From Ruminococcaceae bacterium UBA1767 (GTDB lineage Bacteria; Bacillota; Clostridia; Oscillospirales; Acutalibacteraceae), in assembly GCA_002315505.1 (NCBI GenBank), contig DCGX01000054.1, forward strand, positions 6,654 to 45,535: a stretch of DNA of 38,882 nt, given 5' to 3'. The position numbers were made by a program, and so were the translations under genes. Under the pieces are notes generated by a model. That model did not search any database and was not told the DNA's origin. It saw only the letters and a list, made by a program, of their open reading frames with translations. Positions 31,374 through 38,882 of this stretch are shown piece after piece. Every line of letters starts with the position of its first letter. Within the stretch, counting starts at the first letter, position 1.

Positions 31374-32123
31374 TTAAAGCAGAGTAAGTATCTTTGGACC
31401 ACTCGGTGTTATTGCAACCGTGTGTTCAAAGTGGGCAGACAGCTTACCATCTCTGGTCTTAACTGTCCATCCGTCGGGTAAGGTTTTCACTCCCGCCTTG
31501 CCAAGGTTAATCATTGGCTCGATGGCGATTGTCATACCCGGCAACAGTCGAACTCCCCTACCGGGTGTTCCGAAATTCGGTACACTTGGGTCTTCATGAA
31601 GATTGTAGCCAACTCCGTGACCGACAAATTCCCGAACGACTGAAAAGCCACGTGACTCGCAATACTGTTGTATTGCCGAACCTATGTCGCCGATTCTGCC
31701 GCCTGCGACAGCCTTTTGAATTCCTACATACAGACTTTCTTTAGTCGTGTCGCACAGCCGCTTCGCCTCGGAGCTTATCGCACCTGCAGCGAAAGTAGCA
31801 GCATTGTCGCCGTTAAATCCGTTGAGCTTTGCGCCAAGGTCAATGCTGACGATGTCGCCTTCCTCAATTACACGCTTTTTGTTCGGTATTCCATGAATAA
31901 CCTCATCGTTTATGGAAATGCATGCAGTAGCAGGATAGCCATTGTAATTAAGGAAATTCGGTTCAGCACCGCACTTCTTAATATAATCATAGGCTATTTT
32001 ATCTATCTCAGCGGTTGTTACACCGGGCTGGACAGCTTCTCCTGCTAACTTTAATGCTCCTGCCGAAATGATGCAGGCTTCTCTCATGAGAGCCAGCTCT
32101 CTGTTCGTTTTGAGCACTACCAT
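31374..32123 (-). CDS. map: type I methionine aminopeptidase
   Basis: A 249-residue MetAP that removes the initiator Met from nascent proteins. The five metal ligands are visible: two Asp in SIDLGAKLNGFNGDNAATF, His in FVGHGVGYNLHE, Glu in IAIEPMIN and Glu in HFEHTVAI. HGIPN supplies the conserved upstream His. GGAGG precedes the ATG, and only two bases separate it from adk. Confidence 0.97.
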   Translation of the reverse strand: MVVLKTNRELALMREACIISAGALKLAGEAVQPGVTTAEIDKIAYDYIKKCGAEPNFLNYNGYPATACISINDEVIHGIPNKKRVIEEGDIVSIDLGAKLNGFNGDNAATFAAGAISSEAKRLCDTTKESLYVGIQKAVAGGRIGDIGSAIQQYCESRGFSVVREFVGHGVGYNLHEDPSVPNFGTPGRGVRLLPGMTIAIEPMINLGKAGVKTLPDGWTVKTRDGKLSAHFEHTVAITPSGPKILTLL

Positions 32124-32125
32124 GC

Positions 32126-32758
32126 TTAATCCTCCAAAGCCTTAAGAGTAAGTGCTGATGTGTCAGCAACCTCCTCCTGACCTTCAACTATTCGAAGAAT
32201 TCCCTTCTTCTCATAGTAATCCTTGAGTGGCTCTGTCTGCTCGTGGTAAACCTTAAGTCTGTCAAGAACTGTTGCAGGCTCATCGTCTTTACGCTGAACA
32301 AGCTCACCGCCGCAAGCATCGCATTTGCCCTCAGCCTTAGGAGCCTTATACTCCAGATGGTAAGAAGCACCGCAATCCTTACATACTCTTCTGCCGGAAA
32401 GTCTCGAAGCAATCTTCTCGTCAGGAACTTCGATATCAACAACACGGTCAATTACGATACCCATGTTGTCAAGAGCCTCTGCCTGAGGAATTGTACGAGG
32501 AAATCCGTCAAGAATGAAACCGTTTGCGCAGTCATCCTTAGCAAGTCTGTCCTTGATGATACCGATAACGACCTCATCTGGAACGAGCTTTCCTGCATCG
32601 ATGAATGACTTAGCTTTAAGTCCCATTTCTGTGCCCTTTGAAAGAGCTTCTCTTATCATATTGCCCGTGGAAACGGCAGGGATTTTAAGCTCATTGCAGA
32701 TAACCTCTGCCTGAGTACCCTTGCCTGCTCCCGGAGCTCCAAGAAGAATTAATTTCAT
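32126..32758 (-). CDS. adk: adenylate kinase
   Basis: A 210-residue kinase interconverting ATP + AMP and 2 ADP. The P-loop is GAPGAGKGTQ at the start, the AMP site includes STGNMIR, and FILDGFPRT is the family signature. The lid has four Cys (CKDC and CDAC), giving the zinc-binding form common in Gram-positive bacteria. It lies between secY and map in the standard spc order. Confidence 0.97.
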   Translation of the reverse strand: MKLILLGAPGAGKGTQAEVICNELKIPAVSTGNMIREALSKGTEMGLKAKSFIDAGKLVPDEVVIGIIKDRLAKDDCANGFILDGFPRTIPQAEALDNMGIVIDRVVDIEVPDEKIASRLSGRRVCKDCGASYHLEYKAPKAEGKCDACGGELVQRKDDEPATVLDRLKVYHEQTEPLKDYYEKKGILRIVEGQEEVADTSALTLKALED

Positions 32759-32775
32759 AATTAACTCCTTTTAAC

Positions 32776-34101
32776 TTAATCAAGGAATCCCTTGTAATGA
32801 CGCATCATCATCTGTGATTCAAGCTGTTTAACTGTTTCAATTGCAACACCAACAAGGATGATGATTGATGTACCGCCAAGTGAAACTGACATTGGAACCT
32901 TACATGCAGTTGTAATCAACTGGAACAAGATTGGGAACAATGCAACAACAGAAAGAAGAAGAGCGCCAAGCAATGTAATTCTTGACAAAATCTTCTGAAT
33001 GTAATCAGAAGTCGGCTTACCCGGACGAATACCCGGAATAGCACCGCTGTTCTTACGGATGTTATTAGCCATTTCAATTGGATTATACTGAATTGATGCA
33101 TAGAAATATGCAAAGAAGATAATCAGTAAGAAATAAATTACAGCATAAACCCAGCTCTGGTTGGAGAAGAACTTGAAGAAGTGATCATACCAACCGTCAC
33201 CTTCCTTTGCACCAACAAAAAGATTGATTGTCGGAGGAAGAGAAAGGATTGAGCTTGCGAAGATGATTGGCATAACACCTGACATATTAACCTTGATTGG
33301 AATATGTGTGCTCTGACCGCCATACATCTTACGGCCAACAACTCTCTTTGCGTACTGTACCGGAATACGACGCTCAGCGTTATCCATCCATACAATGTAA
33401 GCTATCATAAGAATAAAGATGATAGAAACAAAAGCTGAAAGAACTGAGTAAATTGCACCGTGTGAGTAGTACTCACCGAGCTGTGTGATGATTGTCGGGA
33501 TTCTTGATACGATACCGGCAAAAAGGATGATTGAGATACCGTTACCGATACCCTTATCATTTACCTGCTCACCAAGCCACATGATCAAAGCAGAACCTGC
33601 TGTAAGACATGTGATAATTACAAGAGCCTGGAATACAGCAGCGAAACCTGTGAACTTGTCACCTGCAGCGCTGTGGAGAAGGTAATCATTACCACGAAGG
33701 TAGAAATAATATGCTGTACTCTGAAGAAGTGCAAGACCAACTGTAACGAATCTTGTGATTGTTGCAATCTTCTTACGACCTTCTTCGCCATCCTTTGAAA
33801 GACGCTCAAGAGCAGGGATGGCAACTGTTAACAACTGAATAATAATTGAACTGTTAATGTATGGTGTGATTGACATTGCAAACACAGTACCGTAGTTAAA
33901 AGCATTACCAGTCATCATATTCAGATATTCCATGAATGTTCCGGACATCTGCGCATCAGAGAAAATACCATCTGTACCGGCATTAATGAACGGTACCGGA
34001 ATAGCAGCACCGATACGGAAAATAAGAATAATCAATGCTGTGAATAAAATCTTTTTACGAAGATCTGCGATTTTCCATGCGTTAGCAAGTGTCTTTAACA
34101 T
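32776..34101 (-). CDS. secY: preprotein translocase subunit SecY
   Basis: A 441-residue, ten-helix channel of the Sec translocon, which exports the signal-peptide proteins seen elsewhere in this window. Motifs include RIGAAIPVPFIN in the first helix region, MSITPYINSSIIIQLL in the plug/second helix, ALIMWLGEQVNDKGIGNGISIILFAGI (split: LGEQVNDKGIGNG core) and the cytoplasmic loop GIRPGKPTSDYI. The ATG comes one base after the rplO stop, and GAGGTGATC inside the rplO end is a long match to the anti-Shine-Dalgarno sequence. Confidence 0.97.
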   Translation of the reverse strand: MLKTLANAWKIADLRKKILFTALIILIFRIGAAIPVPFINAGTDGIFSDAQMSGTFMEYLNMMTGNAFNYGTVFAMSITPYINSSIIIQLLTVAIPALERLSKDGEEGRKKIATITRFVTVGLALLQSTAYYFYLRGNDYLLHSAAGDKFTGFAAVFQALVIITCLTAGSALIMWLGEQVNDKGIGNGISIILFAGIVSRIPTIITQLGEYYSHGAIYSVLSAFVSIIFILMIAYIVWMDNAERRIPVQYAKRVVGRKMYGGQSTHIPIKVNMSGVMPIIFASSILSLPPTINLFVGAKEGDGWYDHFFKFFSNQSWVYAVIYFLLIIFFAYFYASIQYNPIEMANNIRKNSGAIPGIRPGKPTSDYIQKILSRITLLGALLLSVVALFPILFQLITTACKVPMSVSLGGTSIIILVGVAIETVKQLESQMMMRHYKGFLD

Positions 34102-34102
34102 C

Positions 34103-34546
34103 TCAGATCACCTCAGCATTTCCGCCGGCTGCTTCAATCTTCTGCTTAGCAGAAGCTGAAAAAGCGTTAGCCTTAACGTTTAACTTCTTTGTTAATTCGC
34201 CATTACCGAGGATTTTAATACCATCGAATGAATTCTTTACAAGACCTGCTGCCTTAAGTGTATCAACATTTACGTCAGCACCGTCTGCAAACTTTGCTTC
34301 GAGATCAGCAACATTAAGTGCAACAATCTCTTTGCGGAAAATATTGTTGAAACCTCTCTTAGGAAGACGTCTCTGTAAAGGCATCTGACCACCTTCAAAG
34401 CCCGGACGCATACCGTGTCCTGCTCTGGCCTTCTGGCCCTTATGACCTTTACCTGCAGTTTTTCCCTGACCGGAACCTGCACCTCTACCGATACGCTTAC
34501 GCTCCTTTGTTGAGCCAGCTGCCGGTGAAAGTTCGTGCAACTTCAT
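34103..34546 (-). CDS. rplO: 50S ribosomal protein L15
   Basis: A 147-residue L15. MKLHELSPAAGSTKERKRIG, the Gly-rich GRGAGSGQGKTAGKGHKGQK and GFEGGQMPLQRRLPKRGF are diagnostic. An in-frame GTG at 34555 overlaps the AGGAGGTG ribosome site, so ATG 34546 is the start. Confidence 0.97.
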   Translation of the reverse strand: MKLHELSPAAGSTKERKRIGRGAGSGQGKTAGKGHKGQKARAGHGMRPGFEGGQMPLQRRLPKRGFNNIFRKEIVALNVADLEAKFADGADVNVDTLKAAGLVKNSFDGIKILGNGELTKKLNVKANAFSASAKQKIEAAGGNAEVI

Positions 34547-34563
34547 AATTCGCACCTCCTTGC

Positions 34564-34743
34564 TTATGCTTCAGTTACTTCGATAAGGTGAGCAATCTTC
34601 TTAACCTTACCGAGAGTCTGAGGATTATTCGGCTGTACCGAAACGTCCCCAATCTTATGAAGACCAAGTGCATGAGCGGTGGCAATCTGATCCTTTTTGC
34701 TGCCGATTAAGCTCTTAACAAGCTTTACCTGTACATCTGCCAT
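34564..34743 (-). CDS. rpmD: 50S ribosomal protein L30
   Basis: A 59-residue L30 starting MADVQVKLVKSLIGSKKDQI, with the family pattern ATAHALGLHKIGD and NNPQTLGKVKKIAHLIEV. GGAGGG precedes the ATG. Its place between rpsE and rplO is standard. Confidence 0.97.
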   Translation of the reverse strand: MADVQVKLVKSLIGSKKDQIATAHALGLHKIGDVSVQPNNPQTLGKVKKIAHLIEVTEA

Positions 34744-34756
34744 TTGTCCGCCCTCC

Positions 34757-35257
34757 TTAACCTAAAATTTCCTTGGCTGACTTGTCACGGATAGCCGCAA
34801 CCTCGTCAATGCCACGAAGTTTTGAAAGACCGTCAATAGTAGCTCTAACTACATTGCACGGATTGTTTGAACGCAGAGCCTTTGAACGAATGTCCTTGAT
34901 TCCTACTGCTTCAACAACAGAACGAACCGGGCCGCCTGCGATAACACCGGTACCTGGTGCAGCAGGCTTAAGAAGAACAACGCCTGCGCCAAATTTACCA
35001 GTGACCTCATGAGGAATAGTTGATCCTCTGAGTGATACTTTAATAAGGTTTTTCTTCGCATCCTCGATACCCTTACGGATAGCATCAGGAACTTCGCCTG
35101 ACTTACCGATACCAAAGCCAACTGTTCCGTTGCCGTCACCAACAACTACAAGAGCAGCAAACTTATAGATACGACCACCTTTAACAGTTTTAGAAACACG
35201 GTTGATAGTAACAACGCGCTCCTCAAACTCTATAGCCGATGCATCAATCTTAGCCAA
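34757..35257 (-). CDS. rpsE: 30S ribosomal protein S5
   Basis: A 166-residue S5, involved in decoding accuracy. FEERVVTINRVSKTVKGG and VVVGDGNGTVGFGIGKSGEV in the double-stranded RNA-binding-like domain, then SVVEAVGIKDIRSKALRSNN in the C-terminal domain, are diagnostic. GGAGG precedes the ATG. Confidence 0.97.
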   Translation of the reverse strand: MAKIDASAIEFEERVVTINRVSKTVKGGRIYKFAALVVVGDGNGTVGFGIGKSGEVPDAIRKGIEDAKKNLIKVSLRGSTIPHEVTGKFGAGVVLLKPAAPGTGVIAGGPVRSVVEAVGIKDIRSKALRSNNPCNVVRATIDGLSKLRGIDEVAAIRDKSAKEILG

Positions 35258-35274
35258 AAGTAACTCCTCCTTAC

Positions 35275-35634
35275 TTAGAACTTGAGGCCACCCTCACGGG
35301 CGCCTTCGGCCAGTTCCTGAACACGGCCGTGATAAATGTAACCGCCACGGTCAAATACGCATTCTTCAATGCCTTTGTCCTTAGCGCGCTGTGCGAGTAC
35401 CTCGCCCACCTTGTGAGCTGCGGTTTTATTTCCGCCATATTCAACGAAATCCTTCTCAACAGTAGAAGCACTTGCAAGTGTAACACCTGCTTCGTCATCT
35501 ATTAACTGAGCGTAGATATTCTGTAATGAGCGGAATACATCAAGGCGAGGGCACTGTGCAGTACCTGTAATCTTGTTACGCACTCTCTGGTGACGAGCAA
35601 GTCTTGCCTTTTTACTGTCTGGTCTGTTAACCAT
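35275..35634 (-). CDS. rplR: 50S ribosomal protein L18
   Basis: A 119-residue L18, which binds 5S rRNA with L5. ARHQRVRNKITGTAQCPRL, YAQLIDDEAGVTLASAST and the ending FDRGGYIYHGRVQELAEGAR are the family motifs. It lies between rplF and rpsE. Confidence 0.97.
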   Translation of the reverse strand: MVNRPDSKKARLARHQRVRNKITGTAQCPRLDVFRSLQNIYAQLIDDEAGVTLASASTVEKDFVEYGGNKTAAHKVGEVLAQRAKDKGIEECVFDRGGYIYHGRVQELAEGAREGGLKF

Positions 35635-35658
35635 AAGTGTTTCACTCCTTCATTAAGA

Positions 35659-36204
35659 TTATTTGCCGCCCTTACCGGCTTTACCTTCCTTACGGCGAAT
35701 GTATTCATCAACATACTTGATGCCTTTTCCCTTGTAAGGCTCCGGCGGACGCTTTTCGCGTACTTCTGCAGCAAACTGACCTACCTTCTGTTTGTCAGGA
35801 CCGGAAATAACGATTTTGTTTGGAGCCGGAACTTCAACCTTAAGTCCTTCCGGCTGAGGCATGATAACCTGGTGTGAGTAACCGATGTTCATAACAAGGT
35901 CATTGCCCTGCATAGCTGCACGGTAACCGATACCATTGATTTCAAGCTCTTTCTTGTAGCCAGTACTTACACCTGTTACCATGTTAGCAATAAGTGTTCT
36001 TGTAAGGCCGTGAAGTGATCTGTTCATCTTATCGTCGTTAGGACGAGTAACGATTACTTCATTGTTCTCAACTTTAACGCTGATATTACTGTGCACTGTT
36101 CTGGTAAGAGTACCCAAAGCACCCTTTACGGTTACAGTGCTGCCGTCGACTGCTACGTCAACGCCTGCCGGAATTACAACTGGCAATTTACCAATACGTG
36201 ACAT
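35659..36204 (-). CDS. rplF: 50S ribosomal protein L6
   Basis: A 181-residue L6 made of two similar alpha/beta domains. MSRIGKLPVVIPAGVDV opens it, and KRPPEPYKGKGIKYVDE is the C-terminal family signature. GGAGGTG precedes the ATG. Confidence 0.97.
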   Translation of the reverse strand: MSRIGKLPVVIPAGVDVAVDGSTVTVKGALGTLTRTVHSNISVKVENNEVIVTRPNDDKMNRSLHGLTRTLIANMVTGVSTGYKKELEINGIGYRAAMQGNDLVMNIGYSHQVIMPQPEGLKVEVPAPNKIVISGPDKQKVGQFAAEVREKRPPEPYKGKGIKYVDEYIRRKEGKAGKGGK

Positions 36205-36219
36205 TCTGACAGCACCTCC

Positions 36220-36618
36220 TTACCAGATAAATGCAAGAACTTCGCCGCCTACATTAGCTTTGCGTGCGTCCTTGTCAGTCATAACGCCCTTTGAAGTAGA
36301 AACGATTGCAATACCAAGGCCTTTGATAACCTTCGGCATATCCTCGCAACCTGAATAAATACGTAAGCCGGGCTTTGAAACTCTACGTATACCTGTGATA
36401 GCTGAAGTCTTGTTCTGACCGTACTTGAGAGCAATCTCAATCATGCCCTGCTTACCGTCTTCCTCAACTTTGAAGCTCTTAATATAACCCTCATCAACAA
36501 GAATCTGAGCAATTGCCTTCTTCATGTTAGATGCTGGGATTTTGACAGAATCATGTTTTGCAGAACTTGCGTTGCGAATTCTGGTCAACATATCTGCGAT
36601 TGAATCTGTAGTTTGCAT
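36220..36618 (-). CDS. rpsH: 30S ribosomal protein S8
   Basis: A 132-residue S8. DSIADMLTRIRNASSAKHDS at the start and GLGIAIVSTSKGVMTDKDAR at the end are diagnostic. In E. coli S8 represses the spc operon by binding near rplE; no equivalent site was looked for in detail. GGAGG precedes the ATG. Confidence 0.97.
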   Translation of the reverse strand: MQTTDSIADMLTRIRNASSAKHDSVKIPASNMKKAIAQILVDEGYIKSFKVEEDGKQGMIEIALKYGQNKTSAITGIRRVSKPGLRIYSGCEDMPKVIKGLGIAIVSTSKGVMTDKDARKANVGGEVLAFIW

Positions 36619-36648
36619 ACCGTCAACCTCCTTAATGCAATTGCTCGT

Positions 36649-36834
36649 TTACCAACTTGCTTTCTTAACGCCAGGAATCTGACCAGCGTGAGCCAATTCT
36701 CTAAAGCAAATACGGCAAACTCCGTACTTACGAAGATAGGCATGTGGTCTGCCACAGATTTTGCATCTGTTGTAAGCTCTTGATGAATACTTTGCAGTTC
36801 TTGCCTGCTTAACCTTCATTGATTTCTTAGCCAT
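36649..36834 (-). CDS. rpsN: 30S ribosomal protein S14, zinc-binding type Z
   Basis: A 61-residue short S14. CKIC and CRIC (Cys24, 27, 40, 43) form the zinc ribbon typical of Gram-positive S14 type Z; the ending is IPGVKKASW. It lies between rplE and rpsH with GGAGG before the ATG. Confidence 0.97.
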   Translation of the reverse strand: MAKKSMKVKQARTAKYSSRAYNRCKICGRPHAYLRKYGVCRICFRELAHAGQIPGVKKASW

Positions 36835-36846
36835 GTCCTATCCTCC

Positions 36847-37389
36847 TTACTTTTCAAACGGAGCACCCATAAGTGTAAGCAACTCACGAGCTTCTTCGTC
36901 TGTCTGTGCTGTGGTAACGAAACAGATGTCCATACCACGAACTTTATCTACCTTATCATAGTCAATTTCAGGGAAAATCAACTGCTCCTTGATACCCATG
37001 GAATAGTTTCCACGGCCGTCAAATGAGTTAGCGTTAATTCCTCTGAAGTCACGAACTCTCGGAAGTGCGAGATTGAAGAATCTGTCAAGGAATTCATACA
37101 TTCTGTCACCACGGAGTGTAACTTTTACACCGATTGTCATACCTTCACGGAGCTTGAAGTTAGCAACTGACTTCTTAGCCTTGCAGAGGTAAGGCTTCTG
37201 GCCTGTAATCTGCATAAGATCGCTGCAGATAGCATCAACAACCTTCGGGTTATCTCTTGCTTCACCGCAACCTACGTTGATAACAATTTTATCAAGCTTT
37301 GGGATCTGCATGACACTCTTGTACTCAAACTTCTTCATCAAAGCCGGTGCGACTTCGTTAACATAGGTTTCTTTTAACCTTGCTGCCAT
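36847..37389 (-). CDS. rplE: 50S ribosomal protein L5
   Basis: A 180-residue L5 binding 5S rRNA. KFEYKSVMQIPKLDKIVIN, QITGQKPYLCKAKKSVANFK, GVKVTLRGDRMYEFLDR and RGMDICFVTTAQTDEEAREL are diagnostic. GGAGG precedes the ATG. Confidence 0.97.
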   Translation of the reverse strand: MAARLKETYVNEVAPALMKKFEYKSVMQIPKLDKIVINVGCGEARDNPKVVDAICSDLMQITGQKPYLCKAKKSVANFKLREGMTIGVKVTLRGDRMYEFLDRFFNLALPRVRDFRGINANSFDGRGNYSMGIKEQLIFPEIDYDKVDKVRGMDICFVTTAQTDEEARELLTLMGAPFEK

Positions 37390-37407
37390 TTGTCATGTCC
37401 TCCCTAA

Positions 37408-37734
37408 TTAAAATTCAGCGTTGCACTTTTTGCAAACACGCTTTTTGTCTTTCTTGCCGTCAGCCTTTGCGGTGTGGCCAACTCTTGTCGGCTTGCCGCA
37501 CTTCGGGCAGATGAGCTGAACCTTGTCAGCATAGAGTGCGCTCTCAGCCTTTACAAGGCCGCCCTGCTCACCCATCTGTTTTGGCTTAACATGCTTTGTT
37601 ACGATGTTAACGCCTTCAACGATAACCTTACCCTCAGCAGGAGCAACCTGGAGAACTTTACCCTTAGCTCCACGGTATTTACCGTTGATAACGATGACCT
37701 GGTCACCGGTCTTAACGTGTACTTTATTACTCAT
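37408..37734 (-). CDS. rplX: 50S ribosomal protein L24
   Basis: A 108-residue L24 with an N-terminal KOW motif (GDQVIVINGKYRGAKGKVLQ) and a C-terminal zinc-ribbon-like tail, CPKCGKPTRVGH with VCKKCNAEF. A GTG at 37743 is in frame, but AGGGGGTG lies 8 bases before ATG 37734, which is preferred. Confidence 0.96.
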   Translation of the reverse strand: MSNKVHVKTGDQVIVINGKYRGAKGKVLQVAPAEGKVIVEGVNIVTKHVKPKQMGEQGGLVKAESALYADKVQLICPKCGKPTRVGHTAKADGKKDKKRVCKKCNAEF

Positions 37735-37750
37735 TAGTTGCACCCCCTGA

Positions 37751-38119
37751 TTAAAGCACTTCCGGAGCGAGTGAAAGGATCTTCATGAAGTCCTTATCAC
37801 GAAGCTCTCTTGCAACTGGTCCAAAAATACGTGTGCCTCTTGGGTTTTTGTCTTCTCTGATAATAACAGCAGCATTCTCGTCGAAACGAATGTATGTGCC
37901 GTCATTGCGGCGTACGCCACTAGCAGTACGAACAACTACTGCCTTTACAACCTCGCCCTTTTTAACAACTCCGCCTGGTGTTGCTTTTTTAACTGAAGCA
38001 ACAATGACATCGCCGATATTAGCGTATCTTCTGCCTGTACCACCGAGAACGCGGATACATCTGATCTCTTTTGCTCCGGTGTTGTCGGCAACTTTGAGGT
38101 TACTTTCTTGTTGTATCAC
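37751..38119 (-). CDS. rplN: 50S ribosomal protein L14
   Basis: A 122-residue L14. MIQQESNLKVADNTGAKEI, VKKATPGGVVKKGEVVKAVV and KNPRGTRIFGPVARELRD are diagnostic. It lies between rpsQ and rplX; GGAGG precedes the ATG. Confidence 0.98.
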   Translation of the reverse strand: MIQQESNLKVADNTGAKEIRCIRVLGGTGRRYANIGDVIVASVKKATPGGVVKKGEVVKAVVVRTASGVRRNDGTYIRFDENAAVIIREDKNPRGTRIFGPVARELRDKDFMKILSLAPEVL

Positions 38120-38140
38120 AGTGTTTGCCTCCTTGCACCA

Positions 38141-38398
38141 TTATTTAGCTTTCTCGATGATCTCGACAACACGCCATCTCTTGTCTTTTGAAAGCGGACG
38201 TGTTTCCATAATCAATACCTTGTCGCCTACACCGCACTCGTTCTTCTCATCATGAGCCTTGAACTTGATTGTACGGTTAACGATCTTCTTGTAAAGCGGA
38301 TGCTTTACCTTATCTTTTACAGTAACAACGACTGTCTTGTCCATCTTGTCACTGCTGACAACGCCTACACGTGTCTTTCTGAGGTTTCTTTCAGTCAT
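38141..38398 (-). CDS. rpsQ: 30S ribosomal protein S17
   Basis: An 85-residue S17 with one OB fold. MTERNLRKTRVGVVSSDKMD and GDKVLIMETRPLSKDKRWR are the family motifs. The frame is open to 38419, but GGGAGG lies inside that extension, so ATG 38398 is chosen. Confidence 0.97.
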   Translation of the reverse strand: MTERNLRKTRVGVVSSDKMDKTVVVTVKDKVKHPLYKKIVNRTIKFKAHDEKNECGVGDKVLIMETRPLSKDKRWRVVEIIEKAK

Positions 38399-38418
38399 TA
38401 CAGTTAACCTCCCTTTCA

Positions 38419-38622
38419 TTACGACTCAGCGCCGTGAAGTTCGATATCACGCTGAACAGTCTTGATTCTTGCGATATCCTTTTTAACGGCGTTAATACGC
38501 ATTGGGTTGTCGAGCTGGTTAATGGCCTGCTGGAAACGAAGCTTAAAAAGCTCATCCTTCAAATCATGAAGCTTAGCATCGAGCTCCTGAGCGGACATCT
38601 TTCTGATTTCACTTGCTTTCAT
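38419..38622 (-). CDS. rpmC: 50S ribosomal protein L29
   Basis: A 67-residue helical L29 near the tunnel exit, where trigger factor and SRP dock. MKASEIRKMSAQELDAKL and LFKLRFQQAINQLDNPMRI are diagnostic. Its ATG overlaps the rplP stop by one base (TAATG). Confidence 0.97.
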   Translation of the reverse strand: MKASEIRKMSAQELDAKLHDLKDELFKLRFQQAINQLDNPMRINAVKKDIARIKTVQRDIELHGAES

Positions 38623-38882
38623 TACTGCTCACCACCCATTTCTTCTTTTGATATAATCTTGCACTTGATCGGAAGCTTGTGAGCTGCGAGACGAAGAGCC
38701 TCGTGAGCAGTTGCCTCATCGATACCTGCAATTTCAAACATAACTCTGCCCGGTTTAACAACGGCTACCCAATATTCAGGTGAACCTTTACCGGAACCCA
38801 TTCGTGTTTCAGCCGGTTTCTCTGTAATCGGCTTATCTGGGAAAATTTTGATCCAAACCTGACCGTTACGCTTGATGTAACG
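38622..38882 (-). CDS. rplP: 50S ribosomal protein L16, 5' end outside window
   Basis: The C-terminal 86 residues of L16 are present, running in from the right window edge. VWIKIFPDKPITEKPAETRM, GSGKGSPEYWVAVVKPGR and EALRLAAHKLPIKCKII are diagnostic. It is the first gene of the operon seen here and is coupled to rpmC by a TAATG overlap. Confidence 0.97.
   Translation of the reverse strand, partial: RYIKRNGQVWIKIFPDKPITEKPAETRMGSGKGSPEYWVAVVKPGRVMFEIAGIDEATAHEALRLAAHKLPIKCKIISKEEMGGEQ

Noticed and set aside
1..38882. tRNA genes, CRISPR arrays, insertion sequences, prophage genes
   Set aside because: No tRNA-like cloverleaf, regularly spaced direct repeats, transposase or phage gene was recognised on either strand.

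Overview
The window looks like a chromosomal segment of a low-to-mid GC, Gram-positive anaerobe of the Clostridia, most likely a Ruminococcus-like member of the Ruminococcaceae/Oscillospiraceae. The evidence is a clostridial S10-spc-alpha ribosomal operon with rpsD between rpsK and rpoA, a phoH-ybeY-era-yqzL-recO-mutS2 block, two secreted proteins ending in dockerin modules, AGGAGG-type ribosome sites and near-consensus sigma-A promoters. No tRNA, rRNA, CRISPR array, transposase or prophage gene was seen. The species assignment is inference.

Left part (1-10.7 kb). Leftward genes are a GtrA-family membrane protein (cut by the window edge), glmS, and a secreted subtilisin-like protease with a dockerin. 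Divergent from the protease is a PdaA-like polysaccharide deacetylase lipoprotein, followed by a secreted leucine-rich-repeat (BspA-like) dockerin protein and an unusual regulator that fuses an XRE helix-turn-helix to a complete but mutated desulfoferrodoxin. Facing these is a tight leftward four-gene operon: PlsC-like acyltransferase, PHP phosphoesterase, alpha/beta hydrolase, histidine phosphatase.

Middle part (10.7-20 kb), all leftward: a heterodimeric ABC exporter with one degenerate ATP site, a membrane-anchored PpiC foldase, an NhaC-superfamily transporter, and a pair of unrecognised membrane/secreted proteins. A lysine riboswitch (L-box) with a perfect-consensus promoter and an attenuator terminator precedes the transporter, so it is best read as a LysW-type lysine transporter.

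Right-centre (20-27.7 kb), rightward: phoH, ybeY, era, a short yqzL-like gene, recO, mutS2, an EamA transporter and a NeuD-type acetyltransferase, mostly overlapping or closely spaced. These cover RNA and ribosome maturation (YbeY, Era), recombination and ribosome rescue/repair (RecO, MutS2), plus two accessory genes. After a terminator comes a small XRE repressor gene whose upstream region has two operator-like dyads and a strong divergent promoter with no evident gene.

Right end (28-38.9 kb), leftward: the distal S10, spc and alpha operons from rplP (cut by the edge) through rpmC, rpsQ, rplN, rplX, rplE, rpsN, rpsH, rplF, rplR, rpsE, rpmD, rplO, secY, adk, map, infA, rpmJ, rpsM, rpsK, rpsD, rpoA and rplQ, closed by a strong terminator. 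The stretch between this operon and the XRE gene contains a REP-like palindromic repeat.

Most noteworthy: the XRE-desulfoferrodoxin fusion that lacks key active-site residues, the riboswitch-controlled transporter carrying an inserted CxxCxGxG zinc-knuckle-like module, the divergent operator region near 27.4 kb, and hairpins that sequester ribosome-binding sites before the XRE fusion and before yqzL.
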